Assembly: GCF_016863475.1 (NCBI RefSeq)
Contig: NZ_BOOY01000002.1
Location: 1-64,000, forward strand
Origin: Spirilliplanes yamanashiensis
GTDB lineage: Bacteria > Actinomycetota > Actinomycetes > Mycobacteriales > Micromonosporaceae
Length of the DNA: 64,000 nucleotides
Reading direction: 5' to 3'
Shown: one piece after another, positions 16,969 to 27,119 of the stretch
How positions within the stretch are numbered: the first letter of the stretch is position 1
Layout: each line of letters begins with the position of its first letter
Made by a program: the position numbers and the translations under genes
The notes under the pieces: model-generated
The model's database searches: none
What the model saw: the letters and a program-made list of their open reading frames with translations, nothing else
What the model was told of the DNA's origin: nothing

Positions 16969-17877
16969 CTATTTTCCGGTCATCTCGACGCCGCCGGTCA
17001 AGGCAACGCCGACCAGCTTGAGCTGATCCGGGGCGACGGACGAGAAGTACGCGTTGTCGTGACAACCTTGCGTGAAACGGACAACCGACGAGTCGGGCAG
17101 CCGGTCCCGCAGGTCCCGCACCGCCGGCGCGAACGGGTCCGACTCCCCGCAGTCGATGCGCACCCGCACCCGGCTCAGCGCGTGCGCCTGGGCCAGCACG
17201 TCGTAGCGGGCCCACTCCTGCGCCGAGGCGAACGCGCCCGCGTTGACCGCCCGCGCCTCGTCGTACGAGCGCCAGATCGCCGGGGCGCTCGCCGCCACCG
17301 CCACGAACCGCTGCGGGTCGGTCAGCGCGCACAGCATCGCCCCGTACCCGCCCATCGACCAGCCGATCGCGGCCAGCCGGTCCGTGCGCAGGCCGCGCCC
17401 GGCGAGCATCGGGACGAACTCCCGCAGCAGGGCGCCCAGCGGGTCGTCCCCGTCGTGCGGGTGCCAGTAGCCGTCGCCGCCGTCCATCGCGGCCAGCACG
17501 AACGGGTCGCCGCCGCCCGCCACGTGGGTGGCCAGGTGCCGGTCGTACGCCGCCGCGCCGATCGCGGTCGCCGCCGTCGCCCCGTAGCCGTGCAGCACCA
17601 GGCAGACCGGCAGCTTCGCGCCCGGCTGCGCGCCCGGCGGGTACGCCACCACCCAGCTCACCCGCTGCCGGCGCAGCGCCGAGTCGAACGTGCCGGTCTG
17701 CTGCAGGCCGGGCGCCACGGTCGCCGGCGGCACCTCGACGTCACACCGGCCCACGGCCCGGTCGAGGACGCTGCGGCCCGGCACCACCCGGGCCTCGACC
17801 AGCCCGAGGCCGCCCGCGCCCACGGCGACCGCCCCCGCGGCCCCGCCCAGCAGCAGGCGTCGCCGGCTGATCCCCAT
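16969..17877 (-). CDS. Secreted alpha/beta-hydrolase esterase, Tat signal
   Basis: An esterase-D/mycolyltransferase-like serine hydrolase, 302 aa from the chosen ATG. The N-terminus SRRRLLLGGAAGAVAVGAGG is a twin-arginine signal peptide. The nucleophile elbow is GWSMGGYGA; LHGYG is the oxyanion-side HG motif; the acid and base are likely in CGESDPF and FTQGCHDNAY. It probably hydrolyses an extracytoplasmic ester. The start at 17877 is preferred to 17886 because a TAGCGT box lies 7 nt upstream. Confidence 0.85.
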   Translation of the reverse strand: MGISRRRLLLGGAAGAVAVGAGGLGLVEARVVPGRSVLDRAVGRCDVEVPPATVAPGLQQTGTFDSALRRQRVSWVVAYPPGAQPGAKLPVCLVLHGYGATAATAIGAAAYDRHLATHVAGGGDPFVLAAMDGGDGYWHPHDGDDPLGALLREFVPMLAGRGLRTDRLAAIGWSMGGYGAMLCALTDPQRFVAVAASAPAIWRSYDEARAVNAGAFASAQEWARYDVLAQAHALSRVRVRIDCGESDPFAPAVRDLRDRLPDSSVVRFTQGCHDNAYFSSVAPDQLKLVGVALTGGVEMTGK

Positions 17878-17884
17878 GCGTCGC

Positions 17885-17890
17885 ACGCTA
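17885..17890 (-). promoter_or_regulatory. Putative leaderless -10 box (TAGCGT)
   Basis: TAGCGT, 7 nt before the ATG of the Tat esterase; in the 38-nt gap to the divergent peptidase E gene. Confidence 0.45.
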
Positions 17891-17915
17891 GCGGGTCGGC
17901 GGGTAGAAAGAGGTC

Positions 17916-18668
17916 GTGACAGCCGACTCGCCCACGATCGTCGCCTCCAGCATCGGGTTCCGCAGCATCGGCCGCGGGCCGCTGGACTGGCGTCCCGGAC
18001 CCGTCTTCCGGTACGCCGCCGACCTGGCCGGCGCCGGCGCCCGCCCGCGCATCTGCTTCCTCAACCAGGCCACCGGCGACCCCGCCGACCTGCTGGCCGC
18101 CATGTACCCGGCGTTCACCCGCGCCGGCTTCGAACCGTCCCACCTCGCCCTGTTCCCGATGCCGAACGTCGAGGACGTCCGCGCCCACCTGCTCGCCCAG
18201 GACGTCATCTGGGTCGGCGGCGGCAGCGTCGCCAACCTGGTCGCCGTGTGGCGCGCCCACGGCCTCGACGACATCCTCCGCGAATGCTGGCAGGCCGGCG
18301 TGGTGCTGGGCGGCGTCTCGGCGGGCTCACTGTGCTGGCACGTCGGCGGCACCACCGACAGCTTCGGCCCGGCGCTGCGCCCGTTCACCGCCGGCCTCGG
18401 CTTCCTGCCGTACTCCAACGGCGTGCACTACGACGGCGAGGAACAGCGGCGCCCGCTCATGCAGCGGCTTGTCGGGGCGGGCACGCTGCCGGACGGCTAC
18501 GCCACCGACAACTGGGCCGCGCTGGTCTACCGCGGCGAGACCCTGGCCGAGGTGGTGGCCGAGCGCCCCGGCGCCTACGGCTGGGAACTGCGCCGTTCCG
18601 ACGACGGCACCGTCGTGGAGGAGCGCCTGGAGACCCGGCTGCTGCCCGAGGCGGCTCAGGAGATGTAG
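17916..18668 (+). CDS. Peptidase E-like serine peptidase (family S51)
   Basis: A 250-aa class-I-glutaminase-fold protein. GGGSVANLVAVWRAHGLD is the typical N-terminal block and GGVSAGSLCW holds the nucleophile Ser; NGVHYDGEEQRRP carries the likely His. Peptidase E cleaves Asp-X dipeptides; cyanophycinases share the fold. Cytoplasmic, no signal. GTG start with an AGAGG site. The stop overlaps the convergent PH-like gene by 13 nt. Confidence 0.85.
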   Translation: MTADSPTIVASSIGFRSIGRGPLDWRPGPVFRYAADLAGAGARPRICFLNQATGDPADLLAAMYPAFTRAGFEPSHLALFPMPNVEDVRAHLLAQDVIWVGGGSVANLVAVWRAHGLDDILRECWQAGVVLGGVSAGSLCWHVGGTTDSFGPALRPFTAGLGFLPYSNGVHYDGEEQRRPLMQRLVGAGTLPDGYATDNWAALVYRGETLAEVVAERPGAYGWELRRSDDGTVVEERLETRLLPEAAQEM

Positions 18669-19021
18669 TGCAGCACCACGTTGTGCACGTGGTGGGCCTT
18701 CTGGTCGCCCCGGAACTCCACCTCGTAGGTGTGCGTGCCGACGTGGATGGCGATGGCACTGGACGAGAAGAACGACCCGCCCCACGACCGGTCGCTGACC
18801 ACACTGATGCTGGTGATCCGCGCGTACGGAATGCTGGTCAGCGCGACCTTCTTGCCGACGAACGACTTGTCCTGCACGATCACCCGCCGGTCGGTCAGCC
18901 CGATGAACCCGGTGCCGACACCGACGGCGTCGTAGACCGCGATGATCTGCTCGCCCTCGAGCAGGCCGCTGCGGATCTGCTTGAGCTGGTCCTTGTGGTC
19001 GTAGATGACGTCGGCAGCCAT
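18656..19021 (-). CDS. PH-like domain protein (bPH)
   Basis: A 121-aa protein matching bacterial PH-like/YokE-type domains: LLEGEQIIAVYDAVGVG, FIGLTDRRVIVQDKSF, ARITSISVVSDRSWGG, then strands HVGTHTYEVEFR. Cytoplasmic. Function unknown, possibly protein or membrane binding. Start chosen at ATG 19021 since a TAGCCT box lies 7 nt upstream and the family begins there. Confidence 0.75.
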   Translation of the reverse strand: MAADVIYDHKDQLKQIRSGLLEGEQIIAVYDAVGVGTGFIGLTDRRVIVQDKSFVGKKVALTSIPYARITSISVVSDRSWGGSFFSSSAIAIHVGTHTYEVEFRGDQKAHHVHNVVLHYIS

Positions 19022-19028
19022 GATCCCG

Positions 19029-19034
19029 AGGCTA
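19029..19034 (-). promoter_or_regulatory. Putative leaderless -10 box (TAGCCT)
   Basis: TAGCCT, 7 nt before the ATG at 19021. Confidence 0.45.
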
Positions 19035-19052
19035 CGGGGGCGGCGCCACCCG

Positions 19053-19364
19053 TCACTGGCGGCCGGTGACCGTGCGGTACGCGTCCTCGATGCGGGCGGC
19101 CAGGGCGACCTCGCCGGCGGTGATCGCGCCGCCGTCCGTGGCGCCGAGGGAGATCTGGGTGCGGCCGTCGAGGCGGCGGATCTCGGGGCGCAGGCGCAGG
19201 GCGTCGGCCGCAACCTTGACACGTTCGGTCAGGGCGGCATGCTGGAAGTCGTCGATGGGCAGGACGCGCTTGATCTGCACACCGTCGCGGGTCCACCCGC
19301 TCAGCAGCGTCAGGGCGTCGGACAGGTAGTCGGGCCTCGGGCGGCTCTTCCACCGGGCTCGCAT
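19053..19364 (-). CDS. Pterin-4a-carbinolamine dehydratase-like protein, active site altered
   Basis: A 103-aa protein with the DCoH/PCD fold pattern: LSGWTRDG, DFQHAALTERVKVAADAL, RTQISLGATDGGAITAGEVALAARIEDAYR. True dehydratases have a catalytic HHP at the position that here reads LRP, so both histidines are lost. It may be inactive or have a non-enzymatic role. Start at 19364 is set by an AGGAGGG site 7 nt upstream. Divergent from the Nudix gene. Confidence 0.7.
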   Translation of the reverse strand: MRARWKSRPRPDYLSDALTLLSGWTRDGVQIKRVLPIDDFQHAALTERVKVAADALRLRPEIRRLDGRTQISLGATDGGAITAGEVALAARIEDAYRTVTGRQ

Positions 19365-19549
19365 CGCCACACCCTCCTGGCGTCGTTGCCGGCTTGTGGC
19401 CAAACTGTCGCCGTGTCGTCATGGTCGGTGCCCTCAATACTTGTGCTCTCCGGCCTGCCTGTCCACGCTCACATTTGTAGTGTTCTTGCGACAGACGGGA
19501 CGGCTCGGGCAGCCCATTCGGACCATATTTCGTGGCACGCTGGTGCCTC

Positions 19550-19972
19550 GTGGGGAACAAACGTCAGGTCAGCGGCTCGCCGTCACCACGGGTGATCGTG
19601 GGCGCCGCCATCATCGATGACCGCCGGGTGCTGGCCTGTGAGCGCACGTCGCCGCCCGAGGTGGCGGGGCGCTGGGAGTTCCCGGGCGGCAAGGTCGAGC
19701 CGGGCGAGTCCGACGTGGAGGCGCTGGCGCGCGAGTGCGTCGAGGAGCTGGGCGTCCGGGTCGAGATCGGGGCGCAGGTGGGCCCGTCGGTGTCGCTGGC
19801 GCACGGGCGCGCGGTGCTACGGGTGTACGCGGCGCGGCTGGTCGACGGCGACGAGCCGAAGGCGCTGGAGCACTCCGACATGCGCTGGCTGGGCGCGGAC
19901 GAGCTGGCCGACGTCGTGTGGCTGCCGGCGGACGCGCCGATCGTCGCGGCGCTGCCGCCGTTCCTGGCGTAG
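19550..19972 (+). CDS. MutT-like Nudix hydrolase
   Basis: Probable 8-oxo-dGTP/(deoxy)nucleoside-triphosphate pyrophosphatase, about 140 aa. The Nudix box is complete: GGKVEPGESDVEALARECVEELG, within RWEFPGGKVEPGE, which is typical of MutT housecleaning enzymes. Start uncertain: GTG 19550 is chosen, GTG 19532 is possible; both add only unconserved residues before RVIVGAAII. Confidence 0.88.
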   Translation: MGNKRQVSGSPSPRVIVGAAIIDDRRVLACERTSPPEVAGRWEFPGGKVEPGESDVEALARECVEELGVRVEIGAQVGPSVSLAHGRAVLRVYAARLVDGDEPKALEHSDMRWLGADELADVVWLPADAPIVAALPPFLA

Positions 19973-20025
19973 GACCCGGGGAACGGCGGCAGCAAGGCGG
20001 GACGTCAGGCGGGCGGGGCGGGGCG

Positions 20026-21507
20026 TCAGGCGCGGCGGCGCCGGCCGACGGCGAGGAAGAGGGCGCCGGCGAGGAGCAGGGCCAGGCCGGCGAGGACGGC
20101 CGCGCCGGCGCTCGCGCCGGTCAGCGGCAGGTCCGCGCCGCCGCCACCGCCGGTGCCCTCCTCGGGCCGGTCCGCGGCGGCCACGGGCGTGGTGTCGGGC
20201 GCGGCGGGAACGGCGACGGGGGCCGCCTCCGGCGCACCGCCGGGCGACCCGGGCGCGGCGGGCGACCCGGGCGCGGCGGGCGCGGCGGCGGGGGCCGGCG
20301 CCGGGGGAGCGGCCGGGGCATCGGTCGGGGCGCCCGGGGCCCCCGGAGCACCCGGGGCACGGCCGCCCGGGACCGGCGCGACCGCGGCGGCCTCCAGCAT
20401 GCCGACGCCCAGGTCGAGCAGGACGCTGCCGCCGCCGTTGCCGGCGCCCGCGCTGACCAGCTCGATGCGCAGCGACGCGGCCTTCGCGGCGACGGCGTTG
20501 CCGCGGACGATCTGCTGCAGGTCGCCGACGGACACGCGCAGCAGCGAGCCGCCGCGCGGCGGGGTGGCCGACTCGCCGGACTGCGGGGTGCCGTCGGGCA
20601 GCAGCGGGACGGCGGCCCGCTCGTCGAGGCCGGGCAGGGTGGGGGCGGTGGCGCGGCCGGCGGACGTGACCGGGGCGAGGGCGGTGCCGAGCAGGCCGCG
20701 GACGGGGTCGGCGCGGCCGGGCAGCGGGACGTCGACGGACTCGCCGCCGCCGTCGATGCGGCGGCTGACGCCGGCGCCGGTGACCTGGAGGACGGGGGCG
20801 GCGTACCGGACCCGCGCCGACGACGGCGTGCCGGCGGTGCTGACGGTCAGCGACGGCTCGCTGAGGACCTTGACGGTGACGGCGCCGTCGAGCAGGTGCA
20901 GTTCGGCGAGCGCGATGCCGGCGGCGGCGACGGAGCGGGCGGCGTAGCCGTCGTGCTCGACGCCGGTGCTGCTCCAGCCGCGCAGGCTGGCCGGGACGCC
21001 GGCCACCGCGGTGCCGCGCCGGCCGGGCAGCACGGCGGCGTCGAGCAGGCGGGCCTCGGCGCGGGATGCGGCGCAGGTGCGGGCGTGCGCGGTGGTGCGG
21101 GCGGCGCCGAGGGTGAGCGGCCCGGCCTTGGTGGCGACGAGGTCGGAGGTGGCGGGCCGCGGGTTGTCCGGCGGGGCCTGCTGCCCGACCTCGCGGGTGA
21201 GCTGGGGCGGCAGGCCGACGCCGAGCAGCTTCGCGTCGAGCGCCCGGGCGACGGCGGACGAGGTGCCGGCGGCGTGCCCGGCGCGGGTGGAGGCGACGCG
21301 CAGGTCGGCGAGCGGGCCGACGGGCAGCCCGAGGGGGCGTAGGTTCAGTGCCTGCACGCGCAGCAGGTCGGCGCCGGCCGTCGCGCCGTGGCCGCGCAGC
21401 CGGTCGCAGCCGCCGGTGGCGGCGCGGGCGGGCGCGGCCGGGACGGCGACGGCGCCGGCGATGCCGGCCGCGGCGAGGGTGGCGGCGAGGCGGCGGAACC
21501 TGGTCAT
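20026..21507 (-). CDS. Secreted surface protein with LPLTG sorting signal
   Basis: A 493-aa protein: Sec signal peptide (cleavage near APARA), a large exported Ala/Gly-rich body of unknown fold, then a Pro/Ala/Gly linker with GAPGAPGAP and APGSP repeats (about 375-450), and a C-terminal LPLTG, membrane helix and RRRR tail, the standard sortase sorting signal. It is probably anchored to peptidoglycan by a sortase encoded elsewhere. Start at 21507, with GGAGGT upstream. Body resembles choice-of-anchor proteins, but no domain was named. Confidence 0.8.
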   Translation of the reverse strand: MTRFRRLAATLAAAGIAGAVAVPAAPARAATGGCDRLRGHGATAGADLLRVQALNLRPLGLPVGPLADLRVASTRAGHAAGTSSAVARALDAKLLGVGLPPQLTREVGQQAPPDNPRPATSDLVATKAGPLTLGAARTTAHARTCAASRAEARLLDAAVLPGRRGTAVAGVPASLRGWSSTGVEHDGYAARSVAAAGIALAELHLLDGAVTVKVLSEPSLTVSTAGTPSSARVRYAAPVLQVTGAGVSRRIDGGGESVDVPLPGRADPVRGLLGTALAPVTSAGRATAPTLPGLDERAAVPLLPDGTPQSGESATPPRGGSLLRVSVGDLQQIVRGNAVAAKAASLRIELVSAGAGNGGGSVLLDLGVGMLEAAAVAPVPGGRAPGAPGAPGAPTDAPAAPPAPAPAAAPAAPGSPAAPGSPGGAPEAAPVAVPAAPDTTPVAAADRPEEGTGGGGGADLPLTGASAGAAVLAGLALLLAGALFLAVGRRRRA

Positions 21508-21625
21508 CGGACCTCCGGGGCTGAGCGTCGTTCCTACGGCCCTGGACAACGACGGCCGATCACGGCCGTCGCCGATGTCCTGATCGGTTACGCCGATCGA
21601 GGTGTACAAATGCGGACAAACATGG

Positions 21626-22060
21626 TCAGGGGTAGAGGCGGCTCACCGTCTCGGCCACGCACACCGGCTTCTCGCCGCGGTCGCTGTGCACGGTCACCCG
21701 CATGACGAGCTGCACGGCGCCGCCGGCCGGCTCCAGCGACACCACCTCGGCGGTGGCGCGCACCGACGCGCCGGACGGCAGCGGGGCGGGGAAGCGGACC
21801 CTGTTCAGCCCGTAGTTGAGCGCCATCGTCAGGCCCTCGAACGTGTAGAGGTCGCGGGCGAGCAGCGGCAGCAGCGACAGCGTCAGGTACCCGTGGGCCA
21901 CCGTGCCGCCGAACGGGCCGGCCGCCGCCCGCGCCGGGTCGACGTGGATCCACTGGTCGTCGCCGGTGGCGCCGGCGAACGCGTCGATCCGCGACTGCTC
22001 GACCGCCAGCCACGGTCCCGGTCCGAACGTGTCGCCCACGTGCACGTCCTCGATCCTCAT
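21626..22060 (-). CDS. MaoC-family enoyl-CoA hydratase
   Basis: A 144-aa hot-dog-fold hydratase. The hydratase-2 motif is GDDQWIHVDPARAA, with catalytic Asp and His, and GGTVAHGYLTLSLLP follows. It should hydrate a trans-2-enoyl-CoA to the (R)-3-hydroxy product. The ATG overlaps the upstream acyl-CoA dehydrogenase stop (ATGA), making it the last gene of a three-gene fabG-acad-maoC operon. Confidence 0.88.
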   Translation of the reverse strand: MRIEDVHVGDTFGPGPWLAVEQSRIDAFAGATGDDQWIHVDPARAAAGPFGGTVAHGYLTLSLLPLLARDLYTFEGLTMALNYGLNRVRFPAPLPSGASVRATAEVVSLEPAGGAVQLVMRVTVHSDRGEKPVCVAETVSRLYP

Positions 22061-23232
22061 GCCAGGTGCCCTCCGAGCTTCGTGTACCCGCGCAGCAGGT
22101 CGCGGGAGATGATCAGGCGCTGCATCTCGTCGGTGCCCTCGTAGATGCGCAGCAACCGCACCTGCCGGTACCAGCGTTCGATGGGCAGCTCGCGGGTGTA
22201 GCCCATGCCGCCGTGGATCTGCAGGACCCGGTCGACGACCCGGTTGACCATGCCCGCCCCGTACAGCTTCGCCATCGACGACGCGTGCCGCGGGTCGGTG
22301 CCCTGGTCGACCGTCCAGGCGGCGCGCAGGACCAGCCAGCGGGCGGCCTCCAGCTCGGTCTCCGAGTCGGCGATCATCCACTGGATCGCCTGGTTCGCGC
22401 CGATCGGCCGGCCGAACGTCTCCCGGGTGTTGGCGTACTCGATCGCCATGCCCAGGGCGCGCTCCGCGGTGCCCAACGCGTGCGACGGGATCAGGTAGCG
22501 GCCCTTGCCGATCCAGCGCATGCCCAGCTCGAAGCCGCGCCCCAGCTCGCCGAGGATGTTGCGGGACGGCACCCGCACGTCGGAGAACACCAGCGACGCC
22601 GGCCCGCCCTCGCCCATGGTCTGGATGAACTCCGAGCGCCAGCCCATCGCCCGGTCGACGAGGAAGGCTGTGGTGCCGCCGCCGCGCACCCCCTTCTCCG
22701 GGTCGGTGACCGCGACGACGATCGCGAAGTCGGCGTCGTTGCCGTTGGTGATGAACGTCTTCTCGCCGTTGAGGACCCAGTCGTCGCCGTCGCGCCGGGC
22801 GGCCAGCCGGATGTTCGCGGCGTCGGAGCCCGCGCCCGGCTCGGTGATCGCGAAGCAGGAGATCCGCTCGCCCTCGATGGTGGGGATCAGGTACTCGGCG
22901 CGCTGCGCGTCGTTCGCCTCGAACAGGATGTTGTCGGCCTCGCCGCCGAACCGGAACGGCACGTAGGTGCGGCCGATCTCGGTCCAGATCAGCGACTGGA
23001 CGACCGCCGGGAGCGCCATGCCGCCGTACTCCTCCGGGGTGTCCATGCCCCAGAAGCCGAACGTGCGGGCCTTCAGCTGGAGCTCGCGCAGCTCGTCGCG
23101 GGTGATGCCGGGCTCGTGCCGGCGCTCGCGGCGCAGCAGCTCGGCCTCCAGCGGCATCACCTCGCGGGTCACGAACGCGCGGGCGGTGTCGCGGATGGCG
23201 CGCTGCTCGTCGTCCAGGGAGAAGTCGATCAT
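22057..23232 (-). CDS. Acyl-CoA dehydrogenase
   Basis: A 391-aa FAD enzyme that makes the alpha,beta double bond in an acyl-CoA. It has the FAD/acyl motifs AITEPGAGSDAANI and GEKTFITNG, the C-terminal IHGGMGYTRELPIERWYR, and the catalytic Glu in RIYEGTDEMQ. Substrate unknown. Overlaps the genes on both sides by ATGA, so it is translationally coupled with the SDR and the MaoC hydratase; together they could perform three beta-oxidation-like steps. Confidence 0.92.
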   Translation of the reverse strand: MIDFSLDDEQRAIRDTARAFVTREVMPLEAELLRRERRHEPGITRDELRELQLKARTFGFWGMDTPEEYGGMALPAVVQSLIWTEIGRTYVPFRFGGEADNILFEANDAQRAEYLIPTIEGERISCFAITEPGAGSDAANIRLAARRDGDDWVLNGEKTFITNGNDADFAIVVAVTDPEKGVRGGGTTAFLVDRAMGWRSEFIQTMGEGGPASLVFSDVRVPSRNILGELGRGFELGMRWIGKGRYLIPSHALGTAERALGMAIEYANTRETFGRPIGANQAIQWMIADSETELEAARWLVLRAAWTVDQGTDPRHASSMAKLYGAGMVNRVVDRVLQIHGGMGYTRELPIERWYRQVRLLRIYEGTDEMQRLIISRDLLRGYTKLGGHLA

Positions 23233-23987
23233 CGGGCGCCTCCGTTGACGTACAGGGTCTGGCCGCTGACGTACGACGCGTCGTCGCCGCTGAGGAACGC
23301 GATGACGGCGGCGACCTCCTCGGGCCGGCCGACCCGGCGCAGCGGGGTCTGCGCGGCGACCAGCTCCTGGTGCTGCTCGGGGGTGGCGCCGACGCGTTCG
23401 GCGGTGGCGGCGGTCATCGCGGTGGCGATGTAGCCGGGCGCGACCGCGTTGACGGTGATGCCGAACGGGCCCAGCTCGATGGCGAGGGTGGCGGTGAGGC
23501 CCTGCACACCGGCCTTGGCGGCGGCGTAGTTGACCTGGCCGCGGTTGCCGAGCGCGGAGCGGCTGCTCAGGTTGACGATCCGGCCGTACCGCGCCGCCAC
23601 CATGTGTTTCTGCGCCGCCTGGCAGCACAGGAACATGCTGGTCAGGTTCGTGTTGAGCACGGCGTTCCACTCCTGCGCGCTCATCTTGAACAGCAGGTTG
23701 TCGCGGGTGATGCCGGCGTTGTTGACCAGCACGTCCAGCCCGCCGTGCGTCTCGGCGATCTCGTCGACGGTGGCGGCGACGGCGACCTCGTCGGTGACGT
23801 CGCACCCGTACGCGGCGGCGGACCCGCCCGCCGCGGTGATCTCCTCGACGACCGCCCGGCCGCGCTCGGCGGTCAGGTCGACGACGGCGACGGTGTCGCC
23901 GCGCGCGGCGAGCCGGCGGGCGGTGGCCGCCCCGATGCCCTGGGCGCCGCCGGTGACGACCGCGACGCGCTGTGTCGGCTGTGTCAT
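23229..23987 (-). CDS. FabG-like short-chain dehydrogenase/reductase
   Basis: A 252-aa classical SDR: TGGAQGIG cofactor motif, NNAGITRDNLLFKM, catalytic Ser in NLSSRSALG, and Tyr-Lys in NYAAAKAG. TRDNLLFKM is very FabG-like, so a 3-oxoacyl or 3-hydroxyacyl substrate is likely. First gene of the operon with the acyl-CoA dehydrogenase and MaoC protein; divergent from a TetR gene 55 nt away. A TAGTTT box lies 6 nt before the ATG. Confidence 0.88.
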   Translation of the reverse strand: MTQPTQRVAVVTGGAQGIGAATARRLAARGDTVAVVDLTAERGRAVVEEITAAGGSAAAYGCDVTDEVAVAATVDEIAETHGGLDVLVNNAGITRDNLLFKMSAQEWNAVLNTNLTSMFLCCQAAQKHMVAARYGRIVNLSSRSALGNRGQVNYAAAKAGVQGLTATLAIELGPFGITVNAVAPGYIATAMTAATAERVGATPEQHQELVAAQTPLRRVGRPEEVAAVIAFLSGDDASYVSGQTLYVNGGAR

Positions 23988-23992
23988 GCACC

Positions 23993-24014
23993 TAAACTAG
24001 CGGTGTAAGTTTTA
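23993..24014. promoter_or_regulatory. Candidate TetR operator overlapping divergent promoters
   Basis: Imperfect dyad TAAACT...AAGTTTTA in an unusually AT-rich patch of the 55-nt gap between fabG and the TetR gene. The minus-strand -10 TAGTTT of fabG (6 nt from its ATG) lies inside it, so binding would block that promoter. Inferred from position and symmetry only. Confidence 0.45.
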
Positions 24015-24042
24015 TGGCGTCCAGAGCCGATCGGAGACCGCG

Positions 24043-24663
24043 ATGCCGAGACCGCGCCGGGCGCTGCTCAGCCGGCAGCGCATCGTCGACGCCGCCGCCG
24101 CGCTGGTCGACGCCGAGGGCCTCGACGCGGTGTCGATCCGGCGGCTCGCCGCCGAGCTGGGCGTGCAGGGGCCGTCGCTGTACAACCACTTCGCCACGAA
24201 GGACGACATCCTCGACGCCGTCGCCGACGCGGTCGTCGCCACCGTCGACGTGTCCGCGTTCGAGACCTGCGACTGGCGCGAGGCGCTGCGCCGGTGGGGC
24301 CACTCGTACCGGGCCGCGCTCGCCGCGCACCCGAACATCGTCCCGTATCTGGCCCGCGGCCCCGGGCGGCGGCCGGGCGCGCTCGCCATGGCCGACGCCG
24401 TCTACGGCGGGCTCGTCCGCGCGGGCTGGCCGCCCGCCCGCGCCACCCACATCGGCGCGCTCATGCGCTACCTCGTCACCGGCTCCGCCCTCGGCTCGTT
24501 CGCCGCCGGCTTCGCCGAGGACCCGGCCGTGTACGCCGAGCAGTACCCGCACCTCAGCCAGGCGCACCTGCTGGCCGGGCACCGGCACAGCGTCGACTCC
24601 GGCGCGTTCGACCTGGGCCTCGACCTGCTCATCGACGGGCTCGACCGATCGAAGGGGAACTGA
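24043..24663 (+). CDS. TetR-family transcriptional regulator
   Basis: A 206-aa regulator. The N-terminal helix-turn-helix is clear (VSIRRLAAELGVQGPSLYNHF, then TKDDILDAVAD). The ligand domain is TetR_C-like (ARGPGRRPGALAMADAVYGGL). It probably represses itself, the coupled aldehyde/alcohol dehydrogenases and the divergent fabG operon via the dyad upstream. A GGAG site precedes the ATG. It ends 2 nt before the aldehyde dehydrogenase start. Confidence 0.9.
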   Translation: MPRPRRALLSRQRIVDAAAALVDAEGLDAVSIRRLAAELGVQGPSLYNHFATKDDILDAVADAVVATVDVSAFETCDWREALRRWGHSYRAALAAHPNIVPYLARGPGRRPGALAMADAVYGGLVRAGWPPARATHIGALMRYLVTGSALGSFAAGFAEDPAVYAEQYPHLSQAHLLAGHRHSVDSGAFDLGLDLLIDGLDRSKGN

Positions 24664-24665
24664 CC

Positions 24666-26053
<1,388 letters not shown>

Positions 26054-26057
<4 letters not shown>

Positions 26058-27112
26058 CCCGCGCCGTCGTCGCCACCGGCCGGGGCGCCGTGTCGGTGAC
26101 CGAGGTGGACCTGCCGCCCGTCGGGGACGGCCAGGTGCGGGTGCGGGTGCGCGCCGCCGGCGTGTGCCACTCCGACCTGTCCATGCTGGACGGCACCGTG
26201 CGGGTCCCGTACCCCCTGGTGCTGGGCCACGAGGCCGCCGGCGAGGTGGTCGAGGCCGGCCCCGGCGTGCCCGCGGCCCGCGTCGGCGAGCACGTCGTGC
26301 TGAACTGGGCGCCCGCCTGCCGGGCGTGCTGGTTCTGCACCCACGGCGAACCGTGGCTGTGCGCGGCGACCGCCGCCCCCGCGGTGCCCCGCGGCGACGG
26401 CCCGCCCGTCGCCCTCGGCCTGGGCGCGCTCGCCGAGGAGGTCGTCGTGCCGGCCGCGGCGGCCGTCGCCGTCCCGCCGGAGCTGCCGTGGGAGCAGGCC
26501 GCCCTGCTCGGCTGCGCCGTGCTCACCGGCACCGGCGCCGTGCGGACCACCGCCGCCGTCGCCCCCGGCCAGTCCGTGCTCGTCATCGGCCTCGGCGGCG
26601 TCGGCCTGGCCGCCGTCGCGGCGGCCCGCGCGGCGGGCGCCGGACCCGTGATCGCCGCGGACGTCGCGCCCGGCAAGCGCGACCTGGCGCTCGCCGCGGG
26701 CGCCACCGAGTTCGTCGTCTCCGACGACACCCTCAGCCGCACCGTCCGCGCCCTCACCGAGGGCCGCGGCGCCGACCACGCGTTCGAGTGCGTCGGCCGG
26801 TCCGCGACCATCCGGGCGGCCTGGCGCGCCACCCGCCGCGGCGGCACGGTGACGGTCGTGGGCATGGGCGCCAAGGACGACATGGTCGAACTCGGCGCCC
26901 TGGAGATCTTCCACTCGGCCCGCACGCTGCGCTCCTCGGTCTACGGCTCCTCCGACCCGGACCGCGACGTGCCGCTGCTCGCCGCCGAGGTGCTGTCGGG
27001 CGCGCTGGACCTGCGCTTCCTCGTCACCGGCCGGATCGGCCTCGACGGCGTCCCGGCCGCGTTCGAGCGGATGTCCCGGGGTGAGGGCGCGCGCTCCGTC
27101 GTGCTGTTCTGA
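26054..27112 (+). CDS. Zinc-dependent alcohol dehydrogenase (MDR)
   Basis: A 352-aa medium-chain dehydrogenase. The catalytic zinc ligands are in GVCHSDL and LGHEAAGEV; the structural-zinc Cys set is ACRACWFCTHGEPWLC; the cofactor motif is GLGGVGLAAV. It resembles class-III/aryl-alcohol dehydrogenases. Translationally coupled to the aldehyde dehydrogenase by ATGA; the convergent epoxide hydrolase ends 7 nt away. Confidence 0.92.
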
Positions 27113-27119
27113 GGGCGCG

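Noticed and set aside
20220-20370. Short repeats in the LPLTG gene as a CRISPR-like array
   Set aside because: They encode a Gly-Ala-Pro linker in frame; spacing and spacers are not array-like.
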